A stretch of 64,000 nt of DNA from Sweltsa coloradensis (GCA_024449915.1 JAMZAV010001300.1:62001-126000), one strand, 5' to 3'. Counted from the first letter of the stretch, positions 36,001 to 45,125 are shown. Notes: a model not told the origin generated them from the sequence alone. Numbers and translations are program-made.

Positions 36001-36943
36001 GTGGTTGGAAGTTAAATTTTGTCTATTCTCCAGCCAGAGTTGAGATTAAAGAGAATTAATGGTGGCCAGGGTTTAATGCCCTTGTTCAAACTAAACGCAA
36101 CAGATTCGATTGGTAACACAAACAGTAATTGAAGTCTAGACTCACGTCTGAACCCTCATTTAACTTGAGAGATTTGTACACTAAATAAAAAATACAAAGT
36201 ATATACACAAGCTTGTAAGCTATAACCAACAATTGAATAATGTTGTATTAAAAATAGCTTTTCAACAACAAATTTGAAACGGCTAACATGGCCAAATCTG
36301 ATAGTTGAATATAAGTACCTAATTGAATTATTTTCCTTTCTATCAGTATGAAATGGCTACAGTTAGAAAGTTTGTGTATCTACGTTTAAATTCATTCAGT
36401 TCTGGTTTCATCACCTGTTTTAATTATTCCGTATCGATTGAGAACTCAGAAACAGATGAGGTTTTAGCACACTTATTACTTGACCGTTGACCTATGACTT
36501 TTGAGATGTGATGTGGGTGGGAAATACGTAATTTTCCTATAATGTGAATTTATGCACTGCTAGTACTTTTTACTCTATATTATAAAGTAGGTACGTAACT
36601 AGTGAGTTTTGTATTTGTTTTCAATAACTTAACTTTATTATTCTTACAATACGTTATGATTTTTTTGTTTCAATGGTCTGTATTGCGATCAACAAAGTTA
36701 ACAAGCTATTGGTTATAATAAATTGTCGTATTCGTTGTTTACATTACCGATTTTTAGTTTGTCTTATTCGAGTGTCAAAGTGTCCGCTGGACAACACAAC
36801 TACACAGTAACTATAGATACAACAGTAGATGCCTCTGTAAAGTGGTTTGTCGCGTATAACTCACCTGATTTGCCTACGTTGATCTTGCCTAGAACGGCTA
36901 TCCTCACACGAGGAACTGCCGCGTTCTTCTCCTCAGCTTTCAT
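17774..36943 (-). CDS. RASL11-like: RASL11/RERG-group small GTPase, 241 aa, five coding exons
   Basis: Coding pieces in transcript order are 36943-36865, 34759-34703, 21572-21496, 20003-19815 and 18097-17774. All have GT-AG borders and matching phases, giving 241 residues, close to vertebrate RASL11A/B. G1 is G19-K-I-N-V-G24-K25-S26. The switch I area reads YIGEYRSNTDLLY, with Asn44 where Ras has Thr35. G3 is D66-V-S-G69-E70, with Glu in place of the catalytic Gln61. G4 is N125-K-A-D128 and G5 is S155-V-A. Position 12 of Ras is Ile21 and position 13 Asn22. WADACVVVYSITD and FYEVSVAEN match the RASL11 pattern more closely than RERG or RASL12. There is no CAAX box; the tail is basic (RSRVLKRR), so membrane attachment by prenylation is unlikely. 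The start is the first ATG of the spliced leader, with A at -3; upstream in-frame codons run back to a stop without an ATG. GTP binding is expected; hydrolysis may be slow. Family certain, exact orthology likely. Confidence 0.88.
18098..19814 (-). other. Intron 5 of the RASL11-like gene
   Basis: The donor is AAAG|GTAAGC (exon edge 19815) and the acceptor is described with exon 6. Inside are two more AACCGGTT sites (18366-18373 and 18397-18404), a poly-C run at about 19602-19615 and otherwise AT-rich sequence. No other gene is visible. Confidence 0.7.
19815..20003 (-). CDS. RASL11-like: RASL11-like exon 5 (residues 72-134)
   Basis: This 189-bp exon encodes 63 residues in phase 0, starting R-D-S-I-F-P and ending H-L-R-K. 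It holds WADACVVVYSITD (strand beta-4 region) and the G4 motif N-K-A-D. The acceptor is CTTTCTTTCCAG. Two further copies of this acceptor and the first 27-31 bases of the exon lie just upstream (exon-like starts at 20099 and 20192). Confidence 0.9.
19971..20199 (-). repeat. Tandem triplication of the exon 5 splice acceptor
   Basis: Units begin at about 19971, 20067 and 20160 with periods of 96 and 93 bp; the third is partial and ends near 20199. Each carries, on the minus strand, a pyrimidine-rich tract, CCAG and CGTGACTCCATCTTCCCC. Only the copy at 20003 continues into the full exon. The other two run, after about 11 further codons, into a TAG (CACAGTGGTGTAG or CACAGTGATGTAG). Units are about 95 percent alike, so the duplication is recent. 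Confidence 0.9.
20200..21495 (-). other. Intron 4 of the RASL11-like gene
   Basis: The intron runs 20004-21495 in all; this is the part outside the triplication. The donor is AACA|GTAAG. It holds a GC-richer patch at 20800-21060 with GTACGT and CTCGTCT motifs but no exon-like frame. Confidence 0.6.
21496..21572 (-). CDS. RASL11-like: RASL11-like exon 4 (residues 46-71)
   Basis: This 77-bp exon begins with the last two bases of the Asp46 codon and ends in phase 0 after Thr71. The acceptor is TGTTTCAG and the donor is ACA|GTAAGTG. It encodes LLYRQTVTVNNTQ and the G3 region D-V-S-G-E, where canonical Ras has D-T-A-G-Q. Confidence 0.9.
21573..24379 (-). other. Intron 3 of the RASL11-like gene, distal part
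   Basis: AT-rich sequence. A single inverted copy of the satellite core (GGTGGGTGTACCCACC) lies at about 22335-22380 and a lone direct core at about 24120-24150. TTAATTAAT-rich stretches and a poly-C run at 22255-22267 are also present. No exon is supported. Confidence 0.6.
24380..25700. repeat. 177-bp tandem satellite, seven to eight copies
   Basis: The unit core GTGGGTACTTTGGTCACCCC followed by TGGTGGGTACACCCACC recurs at about 25216, 25394 and 25571, with weaker copies at about 25041, 24870, 24713, 24555 and 24395. Spacing is 175-178 bp in the clean copies and drops to about 158 bp on the left. Each clean unit also has GACCTTCCGCCCTGC and GCCCCATTACCACCGA. Toward the left, short mixed motifs are replaced by longer homopolymer runs. 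Open frames here are artefacts of the repeat. Confidence 0.88.
25701..27460 (+). other. CpG-richer intronic segment with a promoter-like start
   Basis: At 25974-26000 the perfect dyad CTACGTCA...TGACGTAG holds two CRE half-sites; a TATA-like CATAAAG follows at about 26009 and a CCAGTTG initiator-like site at about 26031. The next 1.4 kb is GC-richer than the intron around it and includes a GAY-rich microsatellite at 26693-26765 and a poly-C run at 27363-27380. Several short frames are open, none recognisable. It may be a plus-strand promoter and leader, an LTR remnant or a regulatory element. Confidence 0.35.
27990..28060 (+). mobile_element. LINE 3' tail fragment
   Basis: The text AGTTGTCCTCCTTTCTTAAT and CTAACTGAATATAATAGAAG then TTGAATAAA matches the tails at 4400, 40750 and 59770. 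W3 begins directly at 28061. Confidence 0.45.
28061..28927 (-). mobile_element. Family W element, copy W3 (most complete)
   Basis: The foldback module is 28061-28320, bounded by CTAGGGAAACGCCAAAGTCG and its reverse complement. The tRNA-like module starts AGTTGGCTAAAGCGCC and has a damaged box B (GGTTCAATGG). The distal half contains AAATGCATATAACGCAGTGT, CTACGAGCGGAATTTGGGGG, GACCGGACAGACAGACA and ends CGCTGCGCTCACTCGTATAA. Read on the minus strand the element starts with a GAGTGAGCGCAGCGAACG motif and ends CCCTAG followed by host T, parallel to family X. Its foldback module is the empty-site reference for SINE S1 in W2. Confidence 0.7.
29005..29100 (+). repeat. tRNA-like sequence with intact box B
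   Basis: GGTTCGAATCC at 29053-29063 is flanked by GTGG and CGCA, forming a T-arm-like hairpin, and CCGCGGTACTGTGG lies upstream. No acceptor stem or D-arm can be folded, so it is not a tRNA gene; a SINE head or tRNA relic fits better. Confidence 0.4.
29668..30188 (-). mobile_element. Family Z non-autonomous element, copy Z1
   Basis: The left end is CTAGGAAAACGCTCAGTTGG followed by ACGCGTTGATAAGCGAGC; the right end is AACGCTCGCTTCGCTCGCTT. Inside are GTTGCCATGGTAACGTTAC, ATCGGATCAAAATAAAATTA and TTCGAACGTTATCGCGAGAC, all shared with Z2. Read on the minus strand it starts with a GAGCGAAGCGAGCG motif and ends in GCGTTTTCCTAG and host T, as in X. An A-rich (AAAC) microsatellite lies at about 30092-30135. 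No ORF. Confidence 0.7.
30189..34702 (-). other. Intron 3 of the RASL11-like gene, proximal part
   Basis: Mostly AT-rich. Two GC-richer patches at 30890-31240 and 32600-32880 are open in one frame (113 codons minus, 78 codons plus) but look like no family known to me and have no matching splice sites. The exon 3 donor is ACAG|GTAAG at 34702. Confidence 0.5.
34703..34759 (-). CDS. RASL11-like: RASL11-like exon 3 (residues 27-46, 57 bp)
   Basis: A micro-exon of 57 bp with acceptor GCTTTTAG and donor AAATACAG|GTAAG. It completes the Ala27 codon, encodes LTVRYLTRRYIGEYRSNT and gives the first base of the Asp46 codon. It carries helix alpha-1 and the switch I area. Without it neither neighbouring exon joins in frame to a complete G domain. 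Confidence 0.9.
34760..35546 (-). other. Intron 2, part adjoining exon 3
   Basis: Two short plus-strand frames (95-105 codons at 34726-35068) overlap exon 3 and lack protein character. No other feature is seen. Confidence 0.4.
35547..36112 (+). promoter_or_regulatory. Promoter-like or solo-LTR-like segment in intron 2
   Basis: TATAAG at 35778-35783 is followed 34 bp later by an initiator TCAGTTG (A at 35812), a GTT microsatellite at 35887-35916 and an AATAAA-type signal at about 35990. A span from TGTTATGG (35547) to CGCAACA (about 36112) would have TG...CA ends, which fits a solo LTR, but no target duplication is visible. ACGCGTTGTTTG at 35725-35736 also occurs at 25930-25941, in the other promoter-like segment. 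Confidence 0.35.
36113..36864 (-). other. Intron 2, part adjoining exon 2
   Basis: AT-rich; nothing recognised. The exon 2 donor is TCAG|GTGAG at 36864. Confidence 0.5.
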
Positions 36944-36980
36944 TGTGATGGCCAAGTCTTTGGAGATCTTGGCACTAAAC
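36865..36980 (-). CDS. RASL11-like: RASL11-like exon 2 with start codon (residues 1-26)
   Basis: The acceptor is TTGCTTCCAG before GTTTAGTGCC. The first ATG of the joined leader is at 36943, in the context ACAATGAA. It encodes MKAEEKNAAVPRVRIAVLGK and then the P-loop end I-N-V-G-K-S, leaving one base for the next codon. A second AG six bases downstream (exon from 36974) could also be used without changing the protein. Confidence 0.88.
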
Positions 36981-38120
36981 CTGGAAGCAAAAACAATCTT
37001 TAACTCTTGAGTCTTGATAGCACTTAGACTTAGACCCTAGTGTAAAGAAGGAGGGGGGGGGGGGGGTCGACGACTAGCCCCCCAGAAAGGTTGGAAACTC
37101 ACATGCCGGCATCTACACCATCAATGAATGCAAGAAACAAGCGAGGAACATTTTAAAATGGCAAAACCCGGCGCCTCCACCAAAAATACCAATACACGGC
37201 GAATTCTGTTCTTTTCTTTTCTTTTTCGACGATCTGTAGAGTAGCTTCGCTCCCTCTCCAATATATTGTCGTGCATGTGTGGAAATTATGTTAAGTGTAC
37301 TCAAAAGTATTTCAAATAGTTAGGTCAAATTTGAAATGCCTGATTTCCAGGGAGTATTGGTTATTTATTTTTTTGTCATCACATTTTATTTAAATTTATT
37401 AATTTAATTGTATTGTAGTGTTTTGTTTTGTTTTGTTATTTTGTTTTCCAGTCAAATTTTAAACAAGTTGTTTCCGCATTTATTGTCACCGTTATTTTTT
37501 GTCGTTAATGGGAGATAGAATAGACACTTCTGTTAGAAGTATATAGGTCAATTCTTTCGTTTTTCTTTTATACTTTATTTATTTTTCGTATATAGCACGA
37601 ACTTAACATTGGCAACGCTATAACATCATGCTGTTTTAATGGCTAAACTGAAAGAAAAGAGACCAACTACTTAAGATTTAAGTGCTTCACAATAAAACCC
37701 ACATGTTTGGTATTTACATTTATATTTTACTGCGTGGTTCTAAAAAACCGAGTAGTCATGTTGAAATATTTCTAAAGATAAAGGTCAAAGGAGAAGTTAT
37801 ACTTGGCTTCTGCTTTTAAATTATTCATAGCACAATCAGAGGAAATATCGAGAAATTTGAATAGAGATTCTAAATGAATTTTAATATCAGCGAGTTCGCA
37901 GAGGAAACGGTTTGAAACGACACGTGTGGATATCTGAAACAATTCTAGAAACTTAACTCATTTACCCACGCATTTGATTTGTAAAACTAATTTGCATCTA
38001 CGAAATATCCACCAGTCTGGCTTTCTTAAAACAACATTTTGTTTTGTTTTGTTTGTTTGTGTTGGCATTTTATTTCTTAGAAATACAACTGGAGATATGT
38101 TTGACTTATCAAAATGCAGA
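36981..38120 (-). other. Intron 1, 3' part
   Basis: Contains a poly-G run at 37051-37066 and a family R segment at 37090-37185 with ATGCCGGCATCTACACC and CCCGGCGCCTCCACC. The rest is AT-rich without exon signals. Confidence 0.5.
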
Positions 38121-38873
38121 AAGGTCCGGACTAAATTTCCAATTATAAAAGGCCCTAAAAAAATTGTTAGGTACATCATAAATAATAATTGTGAATATTC
38201 ATAATGTCTACTTCTTAGATTGTAGCACGTAACTGATGGTAACCGCCGAGGTGTATTAAGCGTCCGATACACGTGGATATCGTCGTCCTAGAACCATACT
38301 GTTCGATCTCAGGCCTCAAAAACATTTCAAATGAAGAAATAATCGCAGAATTGTAAAATGAATGACCGTAACAGTATTTGTGATAGAACTAAGAATGACA
38401 TCATAAAAGATTTCGACTAAAATTGTCAATATGCTCTGTATAGGCAGTTTTGGGTTTTATTTTTATTTTATTTTTTGAAATGGTAGTTATAACAGTAAGG
38501 TCCGGACTAAATTTCCAATTATAAAAGGCCCTAAAAAAATTGTAAGGTACATCATAAATAATAATTGTGAATATTCATAATGTCTACTTCTTAGATTGTA
38601 GCACGTAACTGATGGTAACCGCCGAGGTGTATTAAGCGTCCGATACACGTGGATATCGTCGTCCTAGAACCATACTGTTCGATCTCAGGCCTCAAAAACA
38701 TTTCAAATGAAGAAATAATCGCAGAATTGTAAAAGGAATGACCGTAACAGTATTTGTGATAGAACTAAGAATGACATCATAAAAGATTTCGACTAAAATT
38801 GTCAATATGCTCTGTATAGGCAGTTTTGGGTTTTATTTTTATTTTATTTTTTGAAATGGTAGTTAAAACAGTA
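38121..38873. repeat. 376-bp direct tandem duplication
   Basis: Copies 38121-38496 and 38497-38873 abut and differ at only about three or four bases (for example TTGTTAGG against TTGTAAGG). Both include AGGTCCGGACTAAATTTCC, GTGTATTAAGCGTCCGATAC and ATCGTCGTCCTAGAACCATA. The near identity points to a recent duplication or an assembly duplication. Confidence 0.95.
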
Positions 38874-38879
38874 TGGTTC

Positions 38880-39155
38880 TAGGGTAACGGTATTTCTCCA
38901 TGAAGATTTCTCCACTGCAATTTCTAGTCGGTGAATTAAAACGCAAAGATTTATATTCTCCCGAGGAGATTTCTTTCCCCGTGTTTTTCAAATCTCCTGT
39001 GTGAACTTAACTTGCAAAGGAAACTCTCCTGTGTGTCGCACGCTTTTAGAAACGTGGATGCTATACTGACTGGTTTACCATACAAACTGATATTTTCTTG
39101 TTTAGCTGTTTCCCAGTACAATCCCTCTTGAGAATAATCCGCATACAAACGAGTT
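38880..39155 (-). repeat. Dispersed repeat T, copy 1
   Basis: In reverse orientation this matches 47860-48115. Shared text includes TTTATATTCTCCCGAGGAGA, CCCCGTGTTTTTCAAATCTC, AACGTGGATGCTA and ATTTTCTTGTTTAGCTGT. A 65-codon minus frame crosses it; the matching frame in copy 2 is only partly kept, so coding is doubtful. Confidence 0.6.
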
Positions 39156-40525
39156 CAAAATTAACATACTGCAATCATTTCGCACCTCTAATCTAATTGC
39201 ATTATTCATTCTCGGTACTTCCCAGAACAAACCACCATCGATCTATTCTACGCACTAGGTGACTTTCTGGAAATTGTTTCTGGGCAAAAGGTCGGATTCA
39301 ATCTATGATAATTACAAGTTTTGACACTAGGGTGGGAGACGTACTTGTGGGCGTATAGATCAAAGTTTCTCCCAACTCTCATTACCCTTATGTAGGTCAG
39401 ATTCGAGGATTATCACGTTAAATTTAATTATAGCAACATTTTCCAAGGGTAGCGTTTGATGTGCGACACCATGTCCTAGGGGTAGACAACAATATTGATT
39501 GCATACTGATAATTATGATAGCTAATCGCATTGTATAAGCGAAACTATATAATAGCATTGAGTATAGAACCCCAATGATAATATGAAGGTCGGAGGTTGG
39601 ATGTTGCAGGCAGTACCAACTGAAATTGTTGAATGTTTTCTTCATTCAACATGCGAATGACGAGAATGAGTTTTGTAACATATAGCGCTTAAACATTCCC
39701 ACCAAAACTGATATTATACACCCTCTAATAGGGAAAACCTGCCGCTACTCTTTAATTTTTTTAAAACAATTTTCTCTGTAACGGGTCAACAAAGGTGAAT
39801 TTGAAGTTAACTGCAATTTTGAAATAAATTACAGTTATATGGCTCAAATTTATAACGAAACTTTGACATCCAATTAGTATCGGTGTATACCTTAAAGAAT
39901 ACTATTTCGTTGTCTCATTTGAAAGTTAATTTAAATAACAGCAATATTAGTTTTAACAAATAAATAAAACCAATATCACTTTCATATTATATACTTATTC
40001 AAAAATATCGGCCTGTAACAATGCACACACTTCTTAATTATTCAACACAAATCTGTATTGTATTTGTAAATTGTCTACTTGTGCAATTACCATATTTGCG
40101 GTTTGTCCTTTGAAAATTTAATTTCGGTTATATTCTGTCAGTTTATGTGTCTCTTGAGTCTTGACACTTAGAACACAGACTAGACAATTACACCGAGACG
40201 TCTGTTCATTACCGACGTCAACCGTCGTGGGATTAACATAGATACAAGGTGACGCCTAACCGTCATCCCGCCAACCACTTTGTCCCTACCACACACATCT
40301 GGTGTACACGTTAGTTCCTCCCGCTCCCTCCACTACCACTCTCGCTTTCACCTTGACCTATTCATTCCACGCCTCCCCCCCCCAGCACATCAACATTCTG
40401 GAGCACAGACGCTAGTTTACTTTATGCCACCTGCAGCACTATTATCATCTTATCACATCACGGTCCGCAGTGTGTATTAAAACTTTGCAGGAGGGATACC
40501 TTGTAGAAAGTAGTTTGGATATTAG
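39156..40525. other. Intron 1, middle part
   Basis: No gene recognised. A CT-rich stretch at 40310-40385 with a short poly-C run is the only notable composition. Confidence 0.4.
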
Positions 40526-40600
40526 CGAAGGAATGCCCAGGGGTGTTTAAGAGAACTCATTCCACATCATTCGCTGTATAACGATGGAAGAAACTCTTAC
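40526..40600 (-). mobile_element. SINE family S body fragment
   Basis: The plus-strand text GGAATGCCCAGGGGTGTTTAAGAG and AACTCATTCCACATCATTCG aligns with GGGATGTCCGAGGGCTGTTTAAGAG and CTCAATCCCTTGCATTCG of SINE S. The tRNA head is missing; a small TIR element follows directly. Confidence 0.4.
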
Positions 40601-40608
40601 TTATATGT

Positions 40609-40730
40609 TCCAAAGCAAGTAAGCAGATGCTGACGTCACCGGCGGGTGGATTGCAGCCAATCAGCGGTCCCCGATTTAAAATACGGATCTGGCCCGCTGA
40701 AACCGCACGCATCTGCTTACTTGCTTTGGA
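40609..40730. mobile_element. 122-bp element with perfect 22-bp TIRs
   Basis: TCCAAAGCAAGTAAGCAGAT at the left (TIR 40609-40630) is matched base for base by the reverse complement at 40709-40730. The 78-bp interior is GC-rich and contains a full CRE (TGACGTCA, 40631-40638) and a CCAAT box (GCCAATCAGCG). No clear target duplication was found. It may be a minimal MITE or a regulatory palindrome. Confidence 0.7.
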
Positions 40731-40744
40731 GCAACAATACACTA

Positions 40745-40895
40745 TTGTTCTAATATTACTATTTCAAACTTTACTTAACTGTATAGTTCATTATTGTGTC
40801 TGCATTTATGCAATTAGTTTTTATTTAGTTGTACTTTGAAAATAATTTTTTTATAACATAATAGGATATACGTTGAATAAATAAATGAATACAAA
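40745..40895 (+). mobile_element. LINE 3' tail fragment
   Basis: Matches the tail at 59770-59945: TATTACTATTTCAAA, TCTGCATTTATGCAATTAG, TTTATTTAGTTGTA and AATAGGATATACGTTGAATA, ending in AATAAATGAATA. No coding sequence is attached. Confidence 0.5.
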
Positions 40896-40958
40896 AATGA
40901 AAAAAATAAAACTTTTCCAGTTTGTTGGTGACGATTATTGAACGTAATACTTTTCTAA

Positions 40959-41718
40959 TTGGATGAGCGTAGCGAGCGAAGCGAAGATTCCATTTCACTA
41001 CACTGGAGAAAAAAATCCGGAATGTTTTTTTTTTCTTTCTTTCTGTATTTTTGTCTGTTTGTTAGCACGATTCCGGCAAAACCGATACTCCGATTGCGAT
41101 GAAATTTCATGGAGGCCTTCGAAATCTCTGAACTTAGAACTGCCACGTTTTTGAGCGCAATCGGGAATTTTTTTTCATAAAAAACGCAATTTTACGATTT
41201 TTTTTCGATTTTTAAAAACTTTCTTCGACTTATAACACCTACATGCTTTAACCGATTGTAATGATTTTTTCACAGAACCTTAATTTCATGAATTAAGATA
41301 TTCGTGCGAAATTTGAGCGTAATCGAAAAATTATTTCTCATGAAAATCGAAATTTTACGGTTTTTTTCTTTTTTAAAACAATTCTTTGACTTATTACACC
41401 TACATGCTTTATCCTATTGTAATTATTTTTTCACAGAACCTTAATTTCATGAATTAATATATTCGTGTTAAATTTGAGCGCAATCGAATATTTATTTCTT
41501 ATGAAAATTGCAATTTTACGATTTTTTTCTTTGTTAAAAATTACGATTAATTAAAAAAATTAAGTTATTTTTTTATTTAATTTAATTTAATTAAAAAAAA
41601 ATCTTCGACTAAGTAATGATTTTTTCACAGAACAACAGAAAATCCGCGTAACACATGGCAGCTCAATGCACCAATTACGCTCATCCAACAACGTGGCGGG
41701 ACTTAAGCGTTTTCCTAG
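40959..41718 (+). mobile_element. Family X non-autonomous element, copy X3
   Basis: Ends and internal order match X1: TTGGATGAGCGTAGCGAGCG, a T-rich tract, AGCACGATTCCGGCAAAACC, repeated 160-bp modules with CTACATGCTTTA and TTTTTTCACAGAACCTTAAT, and the GCGTTTTCCTAG end followed by host TTAG. No ORF. Confidence 0.7.
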
Positions 41719-41744
41719 TTAGTTAGTCTCACGTGTTACGTATG

Positions 41745-41865
41745 AGCTACTTCTATCGGTCCGCAGGGTATACAACAACCGATAGAGGTAGAACACAAAT
41801 TTATACTTTAAAACGTTAGCTCGGCAGATAGTCGGTTCATACCCGCCGCAGGTAATTCTGGCTGA
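41745..41865 (+). repeat. Hairpin beside a tRNA-like box B
   Basis: CTACTTCTATCGGT and ACCGATAGAGGTAG (13 of 14 paired) form a stem over 41751-41795. About 40 bp on, AGCTCGGCAGATAGTCGGTTC and ATACCC resemble the anticodon and T-arm part of a tRNA. It is probably a SINE head relic; the fold is not a complete tRNA. Confidence 0.3.
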
Positions 41866-44800
41866 AATTTTTGACGAAAGTTTTTCACAGACAAAAACCG
41901 AATGCTCAAATTCTCATGAAAGACTCATTGAATATTATTTTGTTTCAACTCTTTCCACTCATTGGAATTTTAGATTACAACGTGAGTCATATCTAAACTT
42001 TTTAAAACGAAATTAACTTATTGTGTGTTGTTTAATTTTAACATAATGCAAACCCATTATATCTTTACTTTCTTTATTTAGAGTTTATTTTATGTTTCCT
42101 TGAACACTCATGCGCCCCCTCACCGGGATATATAATTATATCATGAGCTAATAACTAAACCAATCGTACCAATGTCACTCAATAAATAATGATTTACGTG
42201 CAGCCCACTTTAGCATTTTAGTATGCATAAAATGACAACTTTATTAACGGTTTCGCAAATATGAAATATATTAAACGATATTGAGATAGAATCAACAAAA
42301 CTTTGATTAAATTGAAATTGAAATTGGTAGAAATGTAATTGATATTTCAGACTGGGGTTGGGCGCTTATCGATTATTCGAGATGTCTTCACTGAGAATAA
42401 TGTACACGTGCCGTGGAGTACGACCTTGAGATGTCGACTTACATTCAGGGGGCGAGTGCTTTCAGTTTGCACGAAATACGTCTAAGATCTAAATGTGTCG
42501 GGGTACATTGTGTAATTTATATATTTTTTTATGGAAACAACTGAGTAGAAAATGGTGCACAGTTTATTTGCGTGATATATTATAAAACTATGTTTTAAAA
42601 TTAGCGTAAAGTTATTTTTTTAGCATGATTGTAGTATGCCGAAAACTGAACTCAAATCTCGCGCTATACAAAAATGAAACAGACACCCAACAGCAACAGT
42701 GTATTGGATGAGTGAAAAATATTCTCTGGTGACAAATTTGTCCCAAGGACAAGATTTTCCGTGATTCTTTTAGAACATGGCAAGCGATATCAAAACACAC
42801 TTCGCAACAGTCGAGGAATGTTTGCCGCCTCCGAGGAGTCAGATCTCGCTTCATAAATTTGTGATCATCAGATAAATCGCTAGAATGTGGAAGTGAACGC
42901 TCGACCAGCGGGGGGGGGGGGGGGGGGCCCCATCCAGTCGTACAGCCCCATGGGAGATAAACACGGTGAATCCCCCCCGAATTGGAAAGTCTGCAACTAA
43001 TAACTCTCGCGGACGGCGCCTGGCAGAGTTGGCGTCGGGCGGACCCTTAACTCTATTACCTAATCGGCTTTGACATTGGATTCAGTGGCAGCAAACAACA
43101 TAGTAGTTTTCATTCAAACAAAAGTTCGAGCTAAACAACTCGACTCGAAACATTATTCATAACAGTTCACCTGATTAAACTTTATGATGAAACTTCCAAC
43201 ACAGTTACATGATAATTTATGCGATTGTATTTCCTATAGTTACAATCAATACATACTTATTTTAAAAATTATGAATATACTCACTCAATTATACTAAAAT
43301 TTATACCGGTCATAATAATACGTAACAACTTTATTTATTTTACGATCATGGAAGTGGGTTTATCATAATAATATACAAAACAATTTTTATCACAACTCTG
43401 ATGTTATATTACTGTCATGTTGTAGATAGTATTTATCCTTTGTAATGTTATAATTTCTGATATTGAAAAAGTCTAATTATCAACGAAGGTCAGTGAAACG
43501 GTTTGCATATGTTACATTCCAATTATGATCCCTTTTATTTTCACTGGTTGTCGTACGTGCATCGTTTTTCAATATCGGGTATAGACGTTTGCACTATACA
43601 TTCTTTATTAACAACAAAACGTGGTGATTATGGACGATAAAAAGGGTTGAATATAAAATGTTATTGTGTTATTTAAACTCAATACAATGTTAGTAACAAT
43701 CAATCAACCATTCAATCAATCATGTACATTAAAATACTTCGCAAGTTAAAACTGGATTCGCATTTTATTTCTGAAAATGCTTGTAATGATTTGTTTAAAA
43801 ATACAACCTCGATAATTCTGCACAGAGTAAATTTACCCAAGGCAAAATATTGTGGTTAATTTAATTCCACAGTTAGCTTCCGCTGGATCAATTTTAGATC
43901 ATAGACGTCATAAGTAATTTGAAAAGCGTGACAGCCTTGGATTGCGAAGAATGCAATGTTTGTAAAACGGCGGTGGTGTATGAAAGATAAATGTCTGGCT
44001 CACCAGCGTTGAATCATTTGCAAGGACGCTACTCGGAATGTGGACTTAGTGCACTCGCTATTCAATTAACACCTCAATGTAATGCGTAAGGTTTCACTTG
44101 CAATTTACATTTGTAAACACATTAATGTAAATTATTATCACTATGACAAGAATGTTTCAAGTGAAAATATAGCCACACATGATTTGTGATTATTAATGTA
44201 AATTGTAGTGTCGCAATTTATACATTCATTGCTAGTATAAATAAATCATAATAATTATGTTGATTGTGAAATGATTTGTTGGTTTTTAAATATTAAACGC
44301 TAAAAAATCTATGAAATAACTATGTACAAATAATTGGCAAAATCAAAGAAAACTAATAAGTTAATAGATTTTCAGCAACTTTTGAAAAGAACTAAGTAGC
44401 TTTGAAAAGTTTGAATGGTGTTATTTTCATTTTAAATATTTACCTTTATTGGCTACACAGGTTTATTAATAATTTCGTAGTTTTGTATTTAAACATAAAT
44501 CTTCACACTTTTGTTGAAATTTAAATGTTTAAAAAAGAATCTCTATCCATGTTGTAATTGAAAAAAATAAACTTTCTATTTGACAACATTGTATTATTTG
44601 CAATAACTATAGAAAAATCGTCTGTACTTATATCAACAGAACATTTCTTAGCATTCTCTTTAAATTATTGATTGGCTACATTTGAAATTTGACAGTTAAT
44701 GTGTAAACTTGAGGAGATACAATAGACAAAATTCACATACACAAAATTATGTTATTTTTTACTAGAAACACAAAATGCTTTCTATATAATTCACATGGTT

Positions 44801-44948
44801 TTATATTTTACAATATATTAATAATAATAATTAACATATTATCTAATGACAGCGGAAATAAATGCAAAAAAAAACACACTCAAACTACGATTTTGACAAG
44901 TTTTATAAACATTATTAAAAATAATTTAATAAATCACAAGACACTTAC
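41866..44948 (-). other. Intron 1, 5' part
   Basis: AT-rich apart from a CpG-rich patch at 42840-43090 that includes a poly-G run at 42910-42928 and GCGGACGGCGCC-type text. No exon signal was found. The exon 1 donor is TCAAG|GTAAGTG at 44948. Confidence 0.5.
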
Positions 44949-45090
44949 CTTGATTTCTTCTTGAATGTGCACTTGAACTGTGAGCAACACTGCCTAGTTT
45001 TATTTTATTATCGAGTGCGTGAACGCGTCTAAGCTAGCACGTAGAGTGAGTCTACACCTATCCACACCAGCTCAAAGCAACCACAACACT
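44949..45090 (-). other. RASL11-like: RASL11-like non-coding exon 1 (5' UTR)
   Basis: The exon begins at the predicted start site 45090 and ends TCAAG before a consensus donor GTAAGT. It has no ATG. When joined to exon 2 the reading frame of the protein is closed upstream by TAA, so translation must start in exon 2. Its link to the gene is inferred from strand, splice signal and promoter; intervening unseen exons are possible. Confidence 0.6.
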
Positions 45091-45125
45091 GATGTCCGCC
45101 AGTAGCCGCACTCCTACTTTATCTT
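45058..45125 (-). promoter_or_regulatory. Core promoter of the RASL11-like gene
   Basis: On the minus strand GATAAAG has its T at 45121, an initiator CATCAGTG has its A at 45090 (31 bp apart) and GGATA occupies +28 to +32, fitting the RGWYV downstream promoter element. The 120 bp further upstream is CpG-rich (GGCGACGCCGGCGTGC and similar), as in broadly used promoters. Confidence 0.6.
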
